Notes: generated by a model from the sequence alone, not told the origin. A stretch of 64,000 bases of DNA from Parvibaculum sp039973015 (GCF_039973015.1 NZ_JBDWLT010000002.1:124001-188000); one strand, 5' to 3'. Positions 32,333-46,552 are shown, counted from the stretch's first letter. Numbers and translations are program-made.

Positions 32333-33397
32333 ATGGCGGGGCGCGCCATCGCAAAATTACAGAGGGAAGAAGCGCGGCGGGTTGCCTGTGCGCTCGTGCT
32401 TTCTCTGCCTTTCGTCATCCTCTGGTGGGCTTGCGCGCATGCGGAGCCGATGCGGCTCACGCCGCCTTCTGTTGAAAGCGCGGTTCTGAAGCGCGACGTT
32501 CCGCAGGAAGAAGCACAGGCCGTTGCGCCTGTGCCTGCGCCTGTCGAAGCGCAACCCGCGCCGCCTGTTATTCGGCAGAAGCAGAAATACAATGTCGTCG
32601 TGTTCGGCGACTCGCTGGGCGACGGGTTGTGGGCGGGGCTCTACCATGTTCTGCAGAAGGATAAACGCTTCAACGTCATCAAGAAATCACGCGTTGCGAC
32701 GGGATTTTCGCGTCACGATTATTACGACTGGAACAAGGCGGCGCACGAGATCGCAGCGGAAACGAAGATCGACATTGCCGTGGTCGTGATGGGCACGAAC
32801 GATCGCCAGCCGATCGTGCAGGACGGTCAGCGCCATGCGCTTTTCGATTCTGGATGGCGGGAAATTTACCGGCAGCGCGTCGATGAATTCACGGCGACGC
32901 TGAAGGCGACCGGCGCACCTGTTTACTGGATGGAAATTCCGGTGATGCGCAGTCCGCGCTTCGGTGGCGACATGCAAAAATTCAACGAGATTTTCGAAGA
33001 GCGCGCCGCCGCGAACGGCGTTACCTTTGTGAGGACAGATGGCCTCGCGACGGGTGCCGATGGCGGTTACACGGCCTATGGCGAAGATCGTTTCGGCCGC
33101 ACACGCTTGCTGCGTGCGGAAGACGGCATTCATTTCACGATGGCCGGCTATGAACTTCTCGGCGATCGCATTGCAGATGTGGTGCTGGCCGATATCGAAA
33201 ACGGTGCGCCGGTTGCCGCAACTGTGAAAGCGCCGCCGCCGGTTAACGAGACCGTGGTGTTGCGAGATGCCGGTGCGAATGCAGATACCGTTACCGCTTC
33301 CGCGGAAGACAAGCCGGAAAAGGCTGAAAGATATGACATGGCGGAGAGGCGGCCGGGCCGCTCGGATGACTGGCTCTGGCTCGGTGCAACGAACTGA
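32333..33397 (+). CDS. SGNH hydrolase-fold protein (DUF459), exported
   Basis: A 354-residue protein with a hydrophobic segment near residues 18-35 (CALVLSLPFVILWWACAHA), a signal anchor or signal peptide, a Pro/Ala-rich linker and an SGNH (DUF459) domain from about residue 85. The block I motif is VVFGDSLGDG with the nucleophile Ser, block III is VVMGTNDRQP, and the Asp-His pair is in DGIHFTMAGY. The C-terminal 70 residues are a low-complexity tail. DUF459 proteins are found with MBOAT O-acyltransferases and would act in the periplasm on polysaccharide O-acetylation. It is the first gene of the operon. Confidence 0.88.
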   Translation: MAGRAIAKLQREEARRVACALVLSLPFVILWWACAHAEPMRLTPPSVESAVLKRDVPQEEAQAVAPVPAPVEAQPAPPVIRQKQKYNVVVFGDSLGDGLWAGLYHVLQKDKRFNVIKKSRVATGFSRHDYYDWNKAAHEIAAETKIDIAVVVMGTNDRQPIVQDGQRHALFDSGWREIYRQRVDEFTATLKATGAPVYWMEIPVMRSPRFGGDMQKFNEIFEERAAANGVTFVRTDGLATGADGGYTAYGEDRFGRTRLLRAEDGIHFTMAGYELLGDRIADVVLADIENGAPVAATVKAPPPVNETVVLRDAGANADTVTASAEDKPEKAERYDMAERRPGRSDDWLWLGATN

Positions 33398-34613
33398 CCG
33401 GCTTTGGTTTTCGCTGCGGGCAGTTCTGGCCGCGCTCCTGATCAGCGTCTTCCCTGCCGCTTCCAGTGCGGCGTCTTGCGATGAAACGCGAGGACTGGAA
33501 AAATTCCACAAGGCTATCGAGGATGTAGAAGGCGGGTTGCGTAGCCGTCCGCTCACCATCCTGCATCTAGGCGATAGCCATATCGCGCTCGACAGCTTCA
33601 CGCGTGGTTTGCGCAACCAGTGGGCCGGAATCTTCGGCAGTGCAGGGCGCGGGCTCATGCCCGGCGTTCCGTTTCGCTACTATGCGCCCGATGGTTTCAA
33701 ACCCGAGATGAGCGGCAACTGGGATATCGCGTCGAGCCTTCCTGCGAATGCAACGGGCCCGTTCGGTATCCAGGGCTTCCGGGTAAGCAGCGCCGACAGG
33801 AACGCGGTCATGTCTGTGCATTCGGAGAGCGCAGTCTCGCGCGTCGTGATCGATGTTTACGGTACGCCTTATTCGGGTGCGCTTCTCCTGAAGCTCGGCG
33901 ATGCCGCCACTCTCAAGCTGTCGACGAAGCGCGATGTTCCTGGCCTCGTTCAGCTTTCCGTTCCGGCGGCCAATGTGCATGAGGTTCGGCTCATGCCCGC
34001 GGGTACTGGCGACGTTCATGTGCTTGGCTGGAGCTTTCTTTCTTCCGTGTCGCCCGGTATGCGCTACGACAGTTTCGGTGTCGTCGCGGCCACTGCCAGC
34101 ATTACGACGCGATGGGACAGGCAAACGGTGCGTGCGCAGATCGCGGCGATGAAGCCCGATCTCGTTATTCTGGGCTTCGGCACGAATGAAGGCTTCAACA
34201 ACGGGCTTGATCTCGAAGCCTACAGGCAGCTTGCTGGCGGCTTCGCAGGCGAGATCGAGGAAGCAGCACCCGATGCATCTATCGCTCTGCTCGGCCCCTT
34301 CGACGGTGCGCGGCAAGGAACCGGGGAGGCCTGTGGCGACGGCTGGATGACACCGCCGAAGCTTGACGGCGTTCGACGCGTGTTGCGCGATCTCGCGGCG
34401 GCGCGTGGCTATTTCTTCTGGGATGGCGGTGCGGCGATGGGCGGGCGTTGCGCGGCCAATGAGTGGGCGAAGGCCGACCCGCCGCTCATGTATGCAGATC
34501 GCGTCCACCTGCGCCCGGCAGGGGCGGAGCAGCTTGCCAGCGCGCTATGGACCGCATTGAAGGGGCAGGAAAGACGGGGCAGCTCATGTACTCGGGCCGG
34601 CGACCAGGGTTAA
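33366..34613 (+). CDS. Second SGNH/GDSL-type exported protein
   Basis: A 415-residue protein with a signal peptide (LRAVLAALLISVFPAASSA) and a divergent SGNH domain. Block I is ILHLGDSHIAL, with a His where the catalytic Ser is followed, as in AlgX/AlgJ-like acetyltransferases; block III is GFGTNEGFNN; and the Asp-His pair is in ADRVHLRPAG. It probably transfers acetyl groups to a polysaccharide in the periplasm. The start is taken at ATG 33366, 32 bases inside the end of the preceding gene, because it places the signal peptide properly; longer versions begin with a charged tail. Its end is 130 bases before the MBOAT gene. Confidence 0.8.
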   Translation: MTGSGSVQRTDRLWFSLRAVLAALLISVFPAASSAASCDETRGLEKFHKAIEDVEGGLRSRPLTILHLGDSHIALDSFTRGLRNQWAGIFGSAGRGLMPGVPFRYYAPDGFKPEMSGNWDIASSLPANATGPFGIQGFRVSSADRNAVMSVHSESAVSRVVIDVYGTPYSGALLLKLGDAATLKLSTKRDVPGLVQLSVPAANVHEVRLMPAGTGDVHVLGWSFLSSVSPGMRYDSFGVVAATASITTRWDRQTVRAQIAAMKPDLVILGFGTNEGFNNGLDLEAYRQLAGGFAGEIEEAAPDASIALLGPFDGARQGTGEACGDGWMTPPKLDGVRRVLRDLAAARGYFFWDGGAAMGGRCAANEWAKADPPLMYADRVHLRPAGAEQLASALWTALKGQERRGSSCTRAGDQG

Positions 34614-34743
34614 CCATAAAGACAGGCAGAGATTGAGCTTTCCGGCTTCAGCGGGGATGATGCGGTCAATGCCGTCATGCCCCCCTGATGGTTAGTTTGG
34701 GCGACATATGCGCGAGTAGTAAGCGCGTGAGTGACGGGGCGGC

Positions 34744-36195
34744 ATGCTATTTCCGACCATCGAGTTCGGCATATTCTTTCTGGTCGTTTTTGCGGCCAGT
34801 TGGGCCGTGCGCGGTATGCCGGAAGTGCGCAAGCTTTTCCTGTTGGGGGCGAGCTACTTCTTTTATGGCTGGTGGGATTGGCGTTTCCTCGGCCTTCTTT
34901 TCCTGTCAACTCTGATCAACTATCTCGCGGGGCTTGCGCTGGAAAAGACGGAACGTGTAGGCCTCCGCAAGTTCGTTGTCGGCGTTGCGGTTGTGGCCGG
35001 CCTTTCGATCCTCGGCTTTTTCAAATATTACGGCTTCTTCCTGGCGTCGCTTTCTGTGCTTCTGGAATCGGCAGGGCTTTCGCGCGACCTTCCCTTCATG
35101 CAGGTGATCCTGCCGGTCGGTATTTCCTTCTTCACCTTCCAGGGGATTTCCTATGTCGTCGATGTTTATCGCGGTCATGTGAAGGCGGAGCGTTCGCTGA
35201 CGAATGTGATGCTCTACATCTCGTTTTTCCCGCAGCTTGTTGCTGGACCTATCGTGCGCGCTGCCGATTTCCTGCCACAGCTCCACCATCCGGTGCGTCT
35301 CACGCGCGCGCATATCGGTGTTGGCGTCGTCCTCATCCTGTCCGGGCTTTTGAAGAAAATGTTCGTTGCGAACTATCTTGCGACGGAACTTGTCGACCCT
35401 GTTTTCTTCGATCCAACGGCCGTTGGCGCACTTGATCTTCTCATTGGCATTTATGGCTATGCGATCCAGATCTATTGCGATTTTTCAGGCTATAGCGACA
35501 TCGCCATTGGCGTTGCGGCGCTGCTCGGCTATCGCTTTCTCGAAAATTTCGACCAGCCTTATCGTGCGTCGAGCCTGCAGGATTTCTGGCGCCGCTGGCA
35601 CATATCGCTTTCCACCTGGCTGCGCGATTATCTTTATGTGCCGCTCGGCGGTAACAGGCATGGCGAGGTGAAGACCTATCGCAATCTCTTCCTCACCATG
35701 TTTCTCGGCGGTATCTGGCATGGCGCGGCATGGACCTTCGTTTTCTGGGGCGCTTTTCACGGTTCGATGCTTGCCGTCGAGCGTTATGCGCGCCGTCAGA
35801 TCGAGTTCTTTGCGCCGGCGGAAACCGCGCCCGGTGGTCTGATGACGGCGCTCGGAAACGGCGCTCAGCATCTCGTGGGGGTTGTCTGGACGTTTCATCT
35901 TGTCTGTTTCGCCTGGATATTTTTCCGTGCGGACAGTTTCGCGACGGCGGGAAGCTATCTCGCGGGGCTCGTGCGGTGGGGTGAGGCGAGCCAGTATGTT
36001 ACACCGTTTCTTGTCTGGCTCATCTTCATCGCGATGATCTTCCAGTTCACGCCGCGTCATCTAGGACGCTGGCTTGCGAAGGGTGTCCAGCACCTTCCTT
36101 CGCCGCTGCTCGGTCTTCTTCTCGGTGGCGGTATCTGGCTCATCTGGGCAATCGCGCCCGAGGGCGTTGCGCCCTTCATCTACTTCCAGTTCTGA
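34744..36195 (+). CDS. MBOAT-family O-acyltransferase (AlgI-like)
   Basis: A 483-residue polytopic membrane protein of the MBOAT family with about ten to twelve helices. The two conserved His lie in GGIWHGAAW near residue 322 and GAFHGSML near 336, and the family segments ISFFTFQGISYVVDVYRG, LVAGPI and QDFWRRWHISLSTWLRDYL are present. AlgI-type proteins move acetyl groups from a cytoplasmic donor across the inner membrane to periplasmic acetyltransferases. The two SGNH proteins encoded upstream are the expected recipients. The target may be a capsule, cellulose or the glycan made by the cluster at the left end of the window. Confidence 0.93.
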   Translation: MLFPTIEFGIFFLVVFAASWAVRGMPEVRKLFLLGASYFFYGWWDWRFLGLLFLSTLINYLAGLALEKTERVGLRKFVVGVAVVAGLSILGFFKYYGFFLASLSVLLESAGLSRDLPFMQVILPVGISFFTFQGISYVVDVYRGHVKAERSLTNVMLYISFFPQLVAGPIVRAADFLPQLHHPVRLTRAHIGVGVVLILSGLLKKMFVANYLATELVDPVFFDPTAVGALDLLIGIYGYAIQIYCDFSGYSDIAIGVAALLGYRFLENFDQPYRASSLQDFWRRWHISLSTWLRDYLYVPLGGNRHGEVKTYRNLFLTMFLGGIWHGAAWTFVFWGAFHGSMLAVERYARRQIEFFAPAETAPGGLMTALGNGAQHLVGVVWTFHLVCFAWIFFRADSFATAGSYLAGLVRWGEASQYVTPFLVWLIFIAMIFQFTPRHLGRWLAKGVQHLPSPLLGLLLGGGIWLIWAIAPEGVAPFIYFQF

Positions 36196-36203
36196 GGCGC
36201 GCC

Positions 36204-36617
36204 ATGCTGGACCTCTTGCACAAAATCGAGCGTGAAATTTCCGGAGATCCCGAAGAGGTGAGCGAAGCCGAGCGTCTTGCGGCGCTGGAGTCGCGACGAA
36301 GCTTCCTGCGCATGCTTCAGGCGCTTGCGCTTGTGGTGGTGCTGCTGCTTTTCTTCAGCAGCGAACGGCTGGTGAGATGGGTCAATGGCTTCGAGGTCGG
36401 ACCGGTGCAGGATGCGATTGTCTCGGTGTCGACGGATTGGCATTCGCTTATGGCCGATGCAGGGTTCACCGCGGCTGCCGAAACGGTACGCGCGGAACTT
36501 GACGAATTGCACGGCGCGGACTGGTCCGAACTGCGCCGCCGGATAGAGCGCGAGCGCGCCCGTACGCGCGATGGCGTACGCCTTCTTCGCGGCGCTGTTC
36601 CAGACGCAAAGAGTTAG
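36204..36617 (+). CDS. Small single-pass membrane protein of acetylation operon
   Basis: A 137-residue protein of no recognised family. Residues 1-35 are charged and helical, residues 38-55 form one transmembrane helix (LQALALVVVLLLFFSS), and the remainder is periplasmic, with a basic helix at the C-terminus. It starts nine bases after the MBOAT stop, so it belongs to the operon and may bring MBOAT and SGNH proteins together. The last four bases overlap the end of the convergent COQ4 gene. Confidence 0.65.
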   Translation: MLDLLHKIEREISGDPEEVSEAERLAALESRRSFLRMLQALALVVVLLLFFSSERLVRWVNGFEVGPVQDAIVSVSTDWHSLMADAGFTAAAETVRAELDELHGADWSELRRRIERERARTRDGVRLLRGAVPDAKS

Positions 36618-37609
36618 GCGGCGTCGCGCAGCTGCTCGAAAAGATCAGCCGGATAAATGCTCTCGAAGGCTTTGATGCCGTGATGCGCGCGGATATCGGC
36701 GATGGAACGGTGCCATTCGTTCTCCCATTCGATTTCCATGAAGAACGGTGTGGTGCGCCCGTGCTGCCAGGCTTCCATGATCACTTGCATGACGACGGGA
36801 AAGGCCTCGGGCACGTTGAACAGGGGCGAGGCCGCTGCTGTCGCGATCAGCATAGCCGAATAGTTGTGGTCGAATTGCGCGAGCGAAAAGGCGGAGATGC
36901 CGACTTCCTGAAGCATGGTCGTGCGGTATCCGGCCATCATGTGCCACACATCGTGCATCTGCAGGATGCGGACGTTGAGGTAGCGCAGGGCAGGCGGCAT
37001 CGCATTGATGGTTGCATCATCCCGGTCGAGAACTTCGAGATGGAAATCGTTGTCGACAATCAGCCGGTAGATGTCGTGTCCCAGCGATCCTTCCGGTTGC
37101 TGGCCAAGGGTCTCCAGGGTGATTTTTTCGGGTATCGGTCGCGTGGCGGCGTTTGCGGTGCCGGGATGGGCGATAGCGGCTTCCTCGGCGCGCGCGGTAA
37201 AGCTCGCAGGCAAGCTGGACGCGAAGGCTGCAATTCTCTCGGTCACTTCCTCGCCGCTCATATTCTCTTCCCGGCTGGAGAGGAACGCCCAGAACGCGTC
37301 CCAGAAGGCAGTGCCGGGAGGGTCAGCCTCGTCGAGCCGTGAGAGCATTAGGGCTTGCGCTGCCGGCGTTGCGGGTATGGCCGCAGCTTCGCCGAGCCAG
37401 CCCCTCGCGAGGCCATCGAGTGCCGCCATCGAGGCGCCCGGGTTGACGAAGGCGATGTGGGCAATGGCCGCTGCCACCTCCTGCATGGCAGCACTGTCGC
37501 CCGCCTTCGCGCGTTGGCCAAGGGTCTCGAGATCGGCGGACGTGATTCCGCCTTTTCCGAATTGCCTGGTCAGCTGCTCGAAGGCCTGCTGTTCTGCGGT
37601 CCGTTTCAT
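36614..37609 (-). CDS. COQ4-like ubiquinone biosynthesis protein
   Basis: A 331-residue protein whose C-terminal 200 residues are COQ4. The zinc motif HDxxH-x11-E is intact: HDVWH, eleven residues, Glu, in the segment near residues 225-241. COQ4 is needed for ubiquinone synthesis, and recent work ties it to C1 decarboxylation and hydroxylation of the ring. Residues 1-130 are an additional Ala-rich helical region not present in yeast Coq4, of unknown role. The gene stands alone, convergent with the acetylation operon. The ubiquinone genes are otherwise not in the window. Confidence 0.85.
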   Translation of the reverse strand: MKRTAEQQAFEQLTRQFGKGGITSADLETLGQRAKAGDSAAMQEVAAAIAHIAFVNPGASMAALDGLARGWLGEAAAIPATPAAQALMLSRLDEADPPGTAFWDAFWAFLSSREENMSGEEVTERIAAFASSLPASFTARAEEAAIAHPGTANAATRPIPEKITLETLGQQPEGSLGHDIYRLIVDNDFHLEVLDRDDATINAMPPALRYLNVRILQMHDVWHMMAGYRTTMLQEVGISAFSLAQFDHNYSAMLIATAAASPLFNVPEAFPVVMQVIMEAWQHGRTTPFFMEIEWENEWHRSIADIRAHHGIKAFESIYPADLFEQLRDAA

Positions 37610-37702
37610 CCCTGTTATCCCGTTTTGTGTTGTGGGTCAGGATAAACATAAAAGTGGACCAGAGTCTATTTTAAGTGAATGGCCGCGATGTCGTGTCTTG
37701 CG

Positions 37703-37734
37703 AAAAAAGCCCCCGTGAATTGCTTCGCGGGGGC
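37703..37734 (-). terminator. Intrinsic terminator after gltD
   Basis: On the minus strand GCCCCCG and CGGGGGC form a perfect seven-base-pair stem with a twelve-base loop, followed by six T. It lies 26 bases after the gltD stop and ends the gltB-gltD unit. Confidence 0.88.
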
Positions 37735-37759
37735 TTCCTTTAGCGTGTTTCGCGCGGCG

Positions 37760-39181
37760 TCAGCGTGGAAGTCTCGTTTCCCCCATGAGGAACAGATCCA
37801 CTTCGCGGGCTGCCTGGCGGCCCTCGCGGATGGCCCATACGACGAGGGACTGACCCCGGCGCATGTCACCGGCGGTAAAGACCTTGTCGACGCTCGATTT
37901 ATAGGTTGCCGTATCGGCTGCGATGTTGCCGCGCGGATCGAGCTCGACGCCGAGTTCCTTCAGCATGCCTTCATGCACGGGATGAACGAAGCCCATGGCG
38001 AGGAGAACGAGATCGGCCTTGATCTCGAACTCGCTGCCTTCCATCGGCTGCATCTTTTCGTCCACGCGGATGCATTCGATAGCGGTCACGTGGCCGTCCT
38101 TGCCGATGATGCGGCGTGTCATCACGGCGAAGTCACGGGTTGCGCCTTCGGCCTGGCTTGACGAGGTGCGCATTTTCAGCGGCCAATCCGGCCAGGTGAG
38201 AAGCTTGTTTTCCTTCTCGGGCGGCGCCGGCATGATTTCGAGCTGCGTCACGGAGACCGCGCCCTGGCGGAACGAGGTGCCGATACAGTCCGACCCTGTG
38301 TCGCCGCCGCCGATCACGACGACATGCTTGCCGGTTGCGAGGATCGGCTCGACCTGGCCGATGGGCTCGTCGGAGACGCGGCGGTTCTGCTGTGGCAGGA
38401 ACTCCATGGCGAAGTGCACGCCGGAAAGCTCGCGGCCCTCGACGGGCAGGTCGCGGGGCTTTTCGGAGCCGCCGGTCAGGATCACTGCGTCGAACTCGGC
38501 GGTAAGTTCCTTTGCGTCCTTGCCGGCGCCGATATGTGCGCCGTAGTGGAAGGTCACGCCTTCAGCTTCCATCTGTTCGACGCGGCGGTCGATCAGGGTC
38601 TTCTCCATCTTGAAGTCCGGAATGCCGTAGCGAAGGAGTCCGCCTGCCTTCTGGTTCTTCTCGAAGAGATGGACGTCATGGCCACGCCGGGCGAGTTGCT
38701 GCGCGGCAGCCAATCCCGCGGGACCGCCACCGACGACAGCGATCTTCTTGCCGGTCTTCTGTGCGGGAACCTGCGGAACGATCCAGCCTTCCTTCCAGCC
38801 GCGATCCACGATCGTGCATTCGATCGTCTTGATCGTTACGGGGGCGTCGGTCAGGTTCAGTGTGCAGCTTGCCTCACAGGGCGCGGGGCAGATGCGGCCG
38901 GTGAATTCCGGGAAGTTGTTTGTCGAATGAAGGTTGCGGCAAGCCTCTTCCCAGTCCGCGCGATAGACGAGGTCGTTCCAGTCCGGAATCTGATTGTTCA
39001 CCGGACAGCCATTGTGACAATAGGGAATGCCGCAATCCATGCAGCGCGCAGCCTGGTTGCGTACCGCGTCTTCGGTGAGCGGGATCACGAATTCCTTGTA
39101 GTTGCGAACCCGGTCCGACGCCGGCAGGTACTTCCGGTCCTGCCGGTCGATTTCCAGAAAGCCTGTTATCTTTCCCAACAC
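37760..39181 (-). CDS. gltD: Glutamate synthase beta subunit
   Basis: A 473-residue flavoprotein, the small subunit of NADPH-dependent glutamate synthase. The N-terminal region holds two Cys clusters for [4Fe-4S] centres (CMDCGIPYCHNGCP near 47-60 and CPAPCEASC near 98-106). The FAD site is VVGGGPAGLAAAQQLA near 150 and the NADPH site VVIGGGDTGSDCIG near 292. It passes electrons from NADPH to the large subunit. The start ATG abuts the gltB stop, so the two are co-translated in a one-to-one ratio. Confidence 0.95.
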   Translation of the reverse strand: MLGKITGFLEIDRQDRKYLPASDRVRNYKEFVIPLTEDAVRNQAARCMDCGIPYCHNGCPVNNQIPDWNDLVYRADWEEACRNLHSTNNFPEFTGRICPAPCEASCTLNLTDAPVTIKTIECTIVDRGWKEGWIVPQVPAQKTGKKIAVVGGGPAGLAAAQQLARRGHDVHLFEKNQKAGGLLRYGIPDFKMEKTLIDRRVEQMEAEGVTFHYGAHIGAGKDAKELTAEFDAVILTGGSEKPRDLPVEGRELSGVHFAMEFLPQQNRRVSDEPIGQVEPILATGKHVVVIGGGDTGSDCIGTSFRQGAVSVTQLEIMPAPPEKENKLLTWPDWPLKMRTSSSQAEGATRDFAVMTRRIIGKDGHVTAIECIRVDEKMQPMEGSEFEIKADLVLLAMGFVHPVHEGMLKELGVELDPRGNIAADTATYKSSVDKVFTAGDMRRGQSLVVWAIREGRQAAREVDLFLMGETRLPR

Positions 39182-43873
<4,692 letters not shown>

Positions 43874-44498
43874 ACCATCCCATCCTTCACCCGGACCTGC
43901 ATCGCCGGTTTACGCTTCGGCGTTCGGCACAGGTCACTTCGACGTCTTCAACTCTTCGGCCCGCGCGCCTCCCTTCCCCCTGAGCCCTTCCGGCCGGAGC
44001 CCCGATTCCTCGAGGCGGGGGACGCTAGCGAGCCGCACGCGTTATCGCAAAGGCCCCTGCCGAAATTTCCGGCAAGACTGATCACCGCTGGACCGCTTTT
44101 GCAGTCCGCTTTCGGCATGCGCGGAAGCCAACGCCGCCTGGCAGCTTGCTGGCACTCTTGCATACCCTTGCAGTGCCGCCATCACCGACGGAGCTTTCTG
44201 CTGGGTGCTCCCTATTGCCCGGAGCACAGGCTACAGACGGCTGGACCGCAAGCGTTTTCGGTCAGCCAATCGTGCCGGGAAAGCGTTACTTCCCCAGCAG
44301 GCGGAATATGCCAAACCCGCTTCCTTGAATCAAGCAAATAAGACAGGAATGCTGACCTATAATTGAGAATCGCTCGCAATATGGAGCAGCGCCAGATTCT
44401 GGCGGTTTTGCCGGGCCTTGGCCTCTGTCATGCTGGTCATAGAACCAGAATAGCCCGCCTGCCGATATAGGGGCACATAATAAAAAGGGAGAAGCGGC
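43874..44498. other. 625-base noncoding gap before gltB and VOC gene
   Basis: The largest gap in the window separates divergent gltB and the VOC gene, so it must hold both promoters and perhaps a long gltB leader. TATAAT occurs at 44358-44363 on the plus strand without a good -35. I saw no tRNA, small RNA consensus, riboswitch or strong terminator. Short reading frames on both strands are not convincing. Confidence 0.6.
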
Positions 44499-45365
44499 AT
44501 GCTCAGCAGAATCGACAGGATACAGCTCGCAGTGCCCGATGCGCCGGCAGCGGCCAAGGGGTGGGTCGAGCTTCTGGGGGCCGAACTTGCGGGGCAGGAC
44601 CGGATAAACGGGCTTGGTGCGATACGGCATCGGCTTCGGGCCGGTACCGGCTTTGTCGAGCTTTTGGTGCCCGATGGGCCGGGGCCTGTCGCCGACGCTG
44701 TGGCAGAGCGGGGTGCACATCTATACGCAGCTGGTGCCGCAACGCCGGACCTCGGCGCTCTCGCCGCCCATCTGAAGGCGCGGGGCATCTCGCCGCTCGC
44801 GGAAGCCGGTCAGTTCCATCTCACCGAACAGGATACCGGTATCGACGGGCTTCGCATGGTCCTGAGTGCGGATGAGGCACTGCCGCAGGTCGGCGACATC
44901 GACTTTTTTTATGAGGCGACGATCCTGTCGGATGACACGGCGGGCATCACGCGGAAGCTCAACGCACTCTTTGGCCTCGATGAGCGTAACTATACCGAGA
45001 TCGTATCGGAGGTCTTTGGCTATCGGGGCACGCTCACGCTTTTCGAAAAGGACAAGCTTCACCGGCTCGAAGTGATCGAGCCGACGGTGTCCGGCACCAC
45101 GATGGACCGTTATTTCCGCAAGTTCGGGCAGAGCCTTTACATGGCCTTCGCGGAAACTAAGGCTATCAACCGCATCGCGGAGCGAGCGGCTGCTGCCGGC
45201 GCGGGCTTCACGCTCGACCGGCCGGAGGACCGCCCGGCGCATCTTCCCTCCGATCAGCTCTGGCTCCATCCAAAGACGCTCGGCGGCATGATGCTCGGCC
45301 TGTCGCGGCCCAGTATGGCATGGTCCTGGTCCGGCCATCCCGAGCGCGTCGAAGCGGTCGCCTGA
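44499..45365 (+). CDS. VOC-superfamily protein (glyoxalase/dioxygenase-like)
   Basis: A 288-residue protein with two VOC (vicinal oxygen chelate) modules, residues 1-120 and 130-260. The first begins RIDRIQLAVPD, the second VGDIDFFYEATI. The metal ligands that define glyoxalase I or extradiol dioxygenases are not clear by eye, so no reaction is assigned. The ATG follows GGGAGAAG by five bases. It is followed by the threonine aldolase gene after 70 bases on the same strand. Confidence 0.72.
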   Translation: MLSRIDRIQLAVPDAPAAAKGWVELLGAELAGQDRINGLGAIRHRLRAGTGFVELLVPDGPGPVADAVAERGAHLYAAGAATPDLGALAAHLKARGISPLAEAGQFHLTEQDTGIDGLRMVLSADEALPQVGDIDFFYEATILSDDTAGITRKLNALFGLDERNYTEIVSEVFGYRGTLTLFEKDKLHRLEVIEPTVSGTTMDRYFRKFGQSLYMAFAETKAINRIAERAAAAGAGFTLDRPEDRPAHLPSDQLWLHPKTLGGMMLGLSRPSMAWSWSGHPERVEAVA

Positions 45366-45435
45366 GTTTCGCGCCGCTGGGCTTCTCGCGAAGGGCGAGC
45401 TTCGCTACCATCCGCCCTTCGCGCAAGGAGGCGTC

Positions 45436-46473
45436 ATGGATTTCACTAGCGACAATGCGTCGGGCATCGCGCCCGAAATTCTGGATGCGCTGGCCTGCGT
45501 CAATGTGGGTACGGCCTCCTCTTATGGCGCCGATGAGGTTACGGCTCGCCTCAAGGCACGGCTCTCGGAAGTCTTCGAGCACGATCTCGACGTTTTTCCA
45601 GTCGTTACAGGTACGGCGGCAAATGCGCTCGCGCTCGCGACGCTGACGCCGCCGCATGGCGCGGTTCTGTGTCACGAACTGGCGCATGTTCATGCCGATG
45701 AATGCGGCGCGCCGGAGATGTTTTCCGGTGGTGCGAAGCTTGTGCCCGTCGGCGGTGCAGGGGCCAGGATTGATGCGGCGTTGCTCGTTGCGGAACTGGC
45801 GAAGCTGCCCGCTGGCAATGTCCACAATGTCCAGCCTGCGACGCTCACACTGACGCAATCGACGGAGCTGGGTGGCGTCTACACACCCGACGAGATCGCG
45901 GCGCTGGCCGCTATCGCTCGCGAGCGCGACATGCATGTCCACATGGATGGCGCTCGCTTTGCCAATGCGCTGGCGTCGCTCGATGTCTCGCCTGCCGAGG
46001 CGACATGGAAGGCGGGCGTCGACATCATGTCTTTCGGCGCGACGAAAAACGGTGCTATGGCTGCCGAAGCCGTGATCGTCTTCAATGCAGGCCTCGCCCG
46101 CGATCTGGCCTTCAGGCGCAAAAGGGCGGGGCACCTTCTTTCCAAGATGCGGTTCATTTCCGCGCAGCTCGAAGCCTATATCGAGGATGGGCTCTGGCTT
46201 CGTCTGGCGGCGCATTCAAACGCCATGACGGCGCGGCTTGCGGCCGGGTTGCGAAGTTTCCAAGGCGCGGAACTTCTCGTCGAGCCGCAGGCAAACGAGA
46301 TATTTCTTCGCCTCCCTGTTGTGACCTTGAAGCGGCTTCGTGATGAGGGTGCCCGTTTCCACCCGTGGCCGATGCCGGGCGATGACCGGGCGGTGCGCAC
46401 TGTCCGCCTCGTCACTTCCTTCCAGACGACGCCTGAGGAGGTTGACCGTTTCATTTCGGTCGCATCGGGCTGA
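45436..46473 (+). CDS. Low-specificity threonine aldolase
   Basis: A 345-residue PLP-dependent fold-type I enzyme of the threonine aldolase / beta-eliminating lyase family. It starts MDFTSDNASGIAPEI, a family hallmark, and has HELAHVHADECGAPE near 80, HMDGARFANAL with the PLP-stacking Asp near 170, and the PLP Lys in SFGATKNGAMA near residue 206. It splits threonine or allo-threonine into glycine and acetaldehyde. The ATG follows AAGGAGG by five bases. Confidence 0.9.
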   Translation: MDFTSDNASGIAPEILDALACVNVGTASSYGADEVTARLKARLSEVFEHDLDVFPVVTGTAANALALATLTPPHGAVLCHELAHVHADECGAPEMFSGGAKLVPVGGAGARIDAALLVAELAKLPAGNVHNVQPATLTLTQSTELGGVYTPDEIAALAAIARERDMHVHMDGARFANALASLDVSPAEATWKAGVDIMSFGATKNGAMAAEAVIVFNAGLARDLAFRRKRAGHLLSKMRFISAQLEAYIEDGLWLRLAAHSNAMTARLAAGLRSFQGAELLVEPQANEIFLRLPVVTLKRLRDEGARFHPWPMPGDDRAVRTVRLVTSFQTTPEEVDRFISVASG

Positions 46474-46552
46474 CTGTCTTTTAAGGTTCGTTAAGCGCAA
46501 TCCCATAGGCTCATCCTCGCGAAATCGTGCGTTCGGCACCGAGCGGGGATTC

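Noticed and set aside
34612..34619. TTAACCAT before the MBOAT gene as a CtrA site
   Set aside because: Only a half site; the seven bases upstream are not preceded by TTAA, and the location is within the end of the SGNH gene.
44358..44363. TATAAT as a promoter of the VOC gene
   Set aside because: No -35 element at a suitable distance and no extended -10, so it is only noted under the gap.
46484..46499. TTAA-GGTTCG-TTAA before the Hpt gene as a CtrA site
   Set aside because: The spacing is six instead of seven bases, which does not meet the CtrA pattern; recorded only because the neighbouring kinase gene has a better site.
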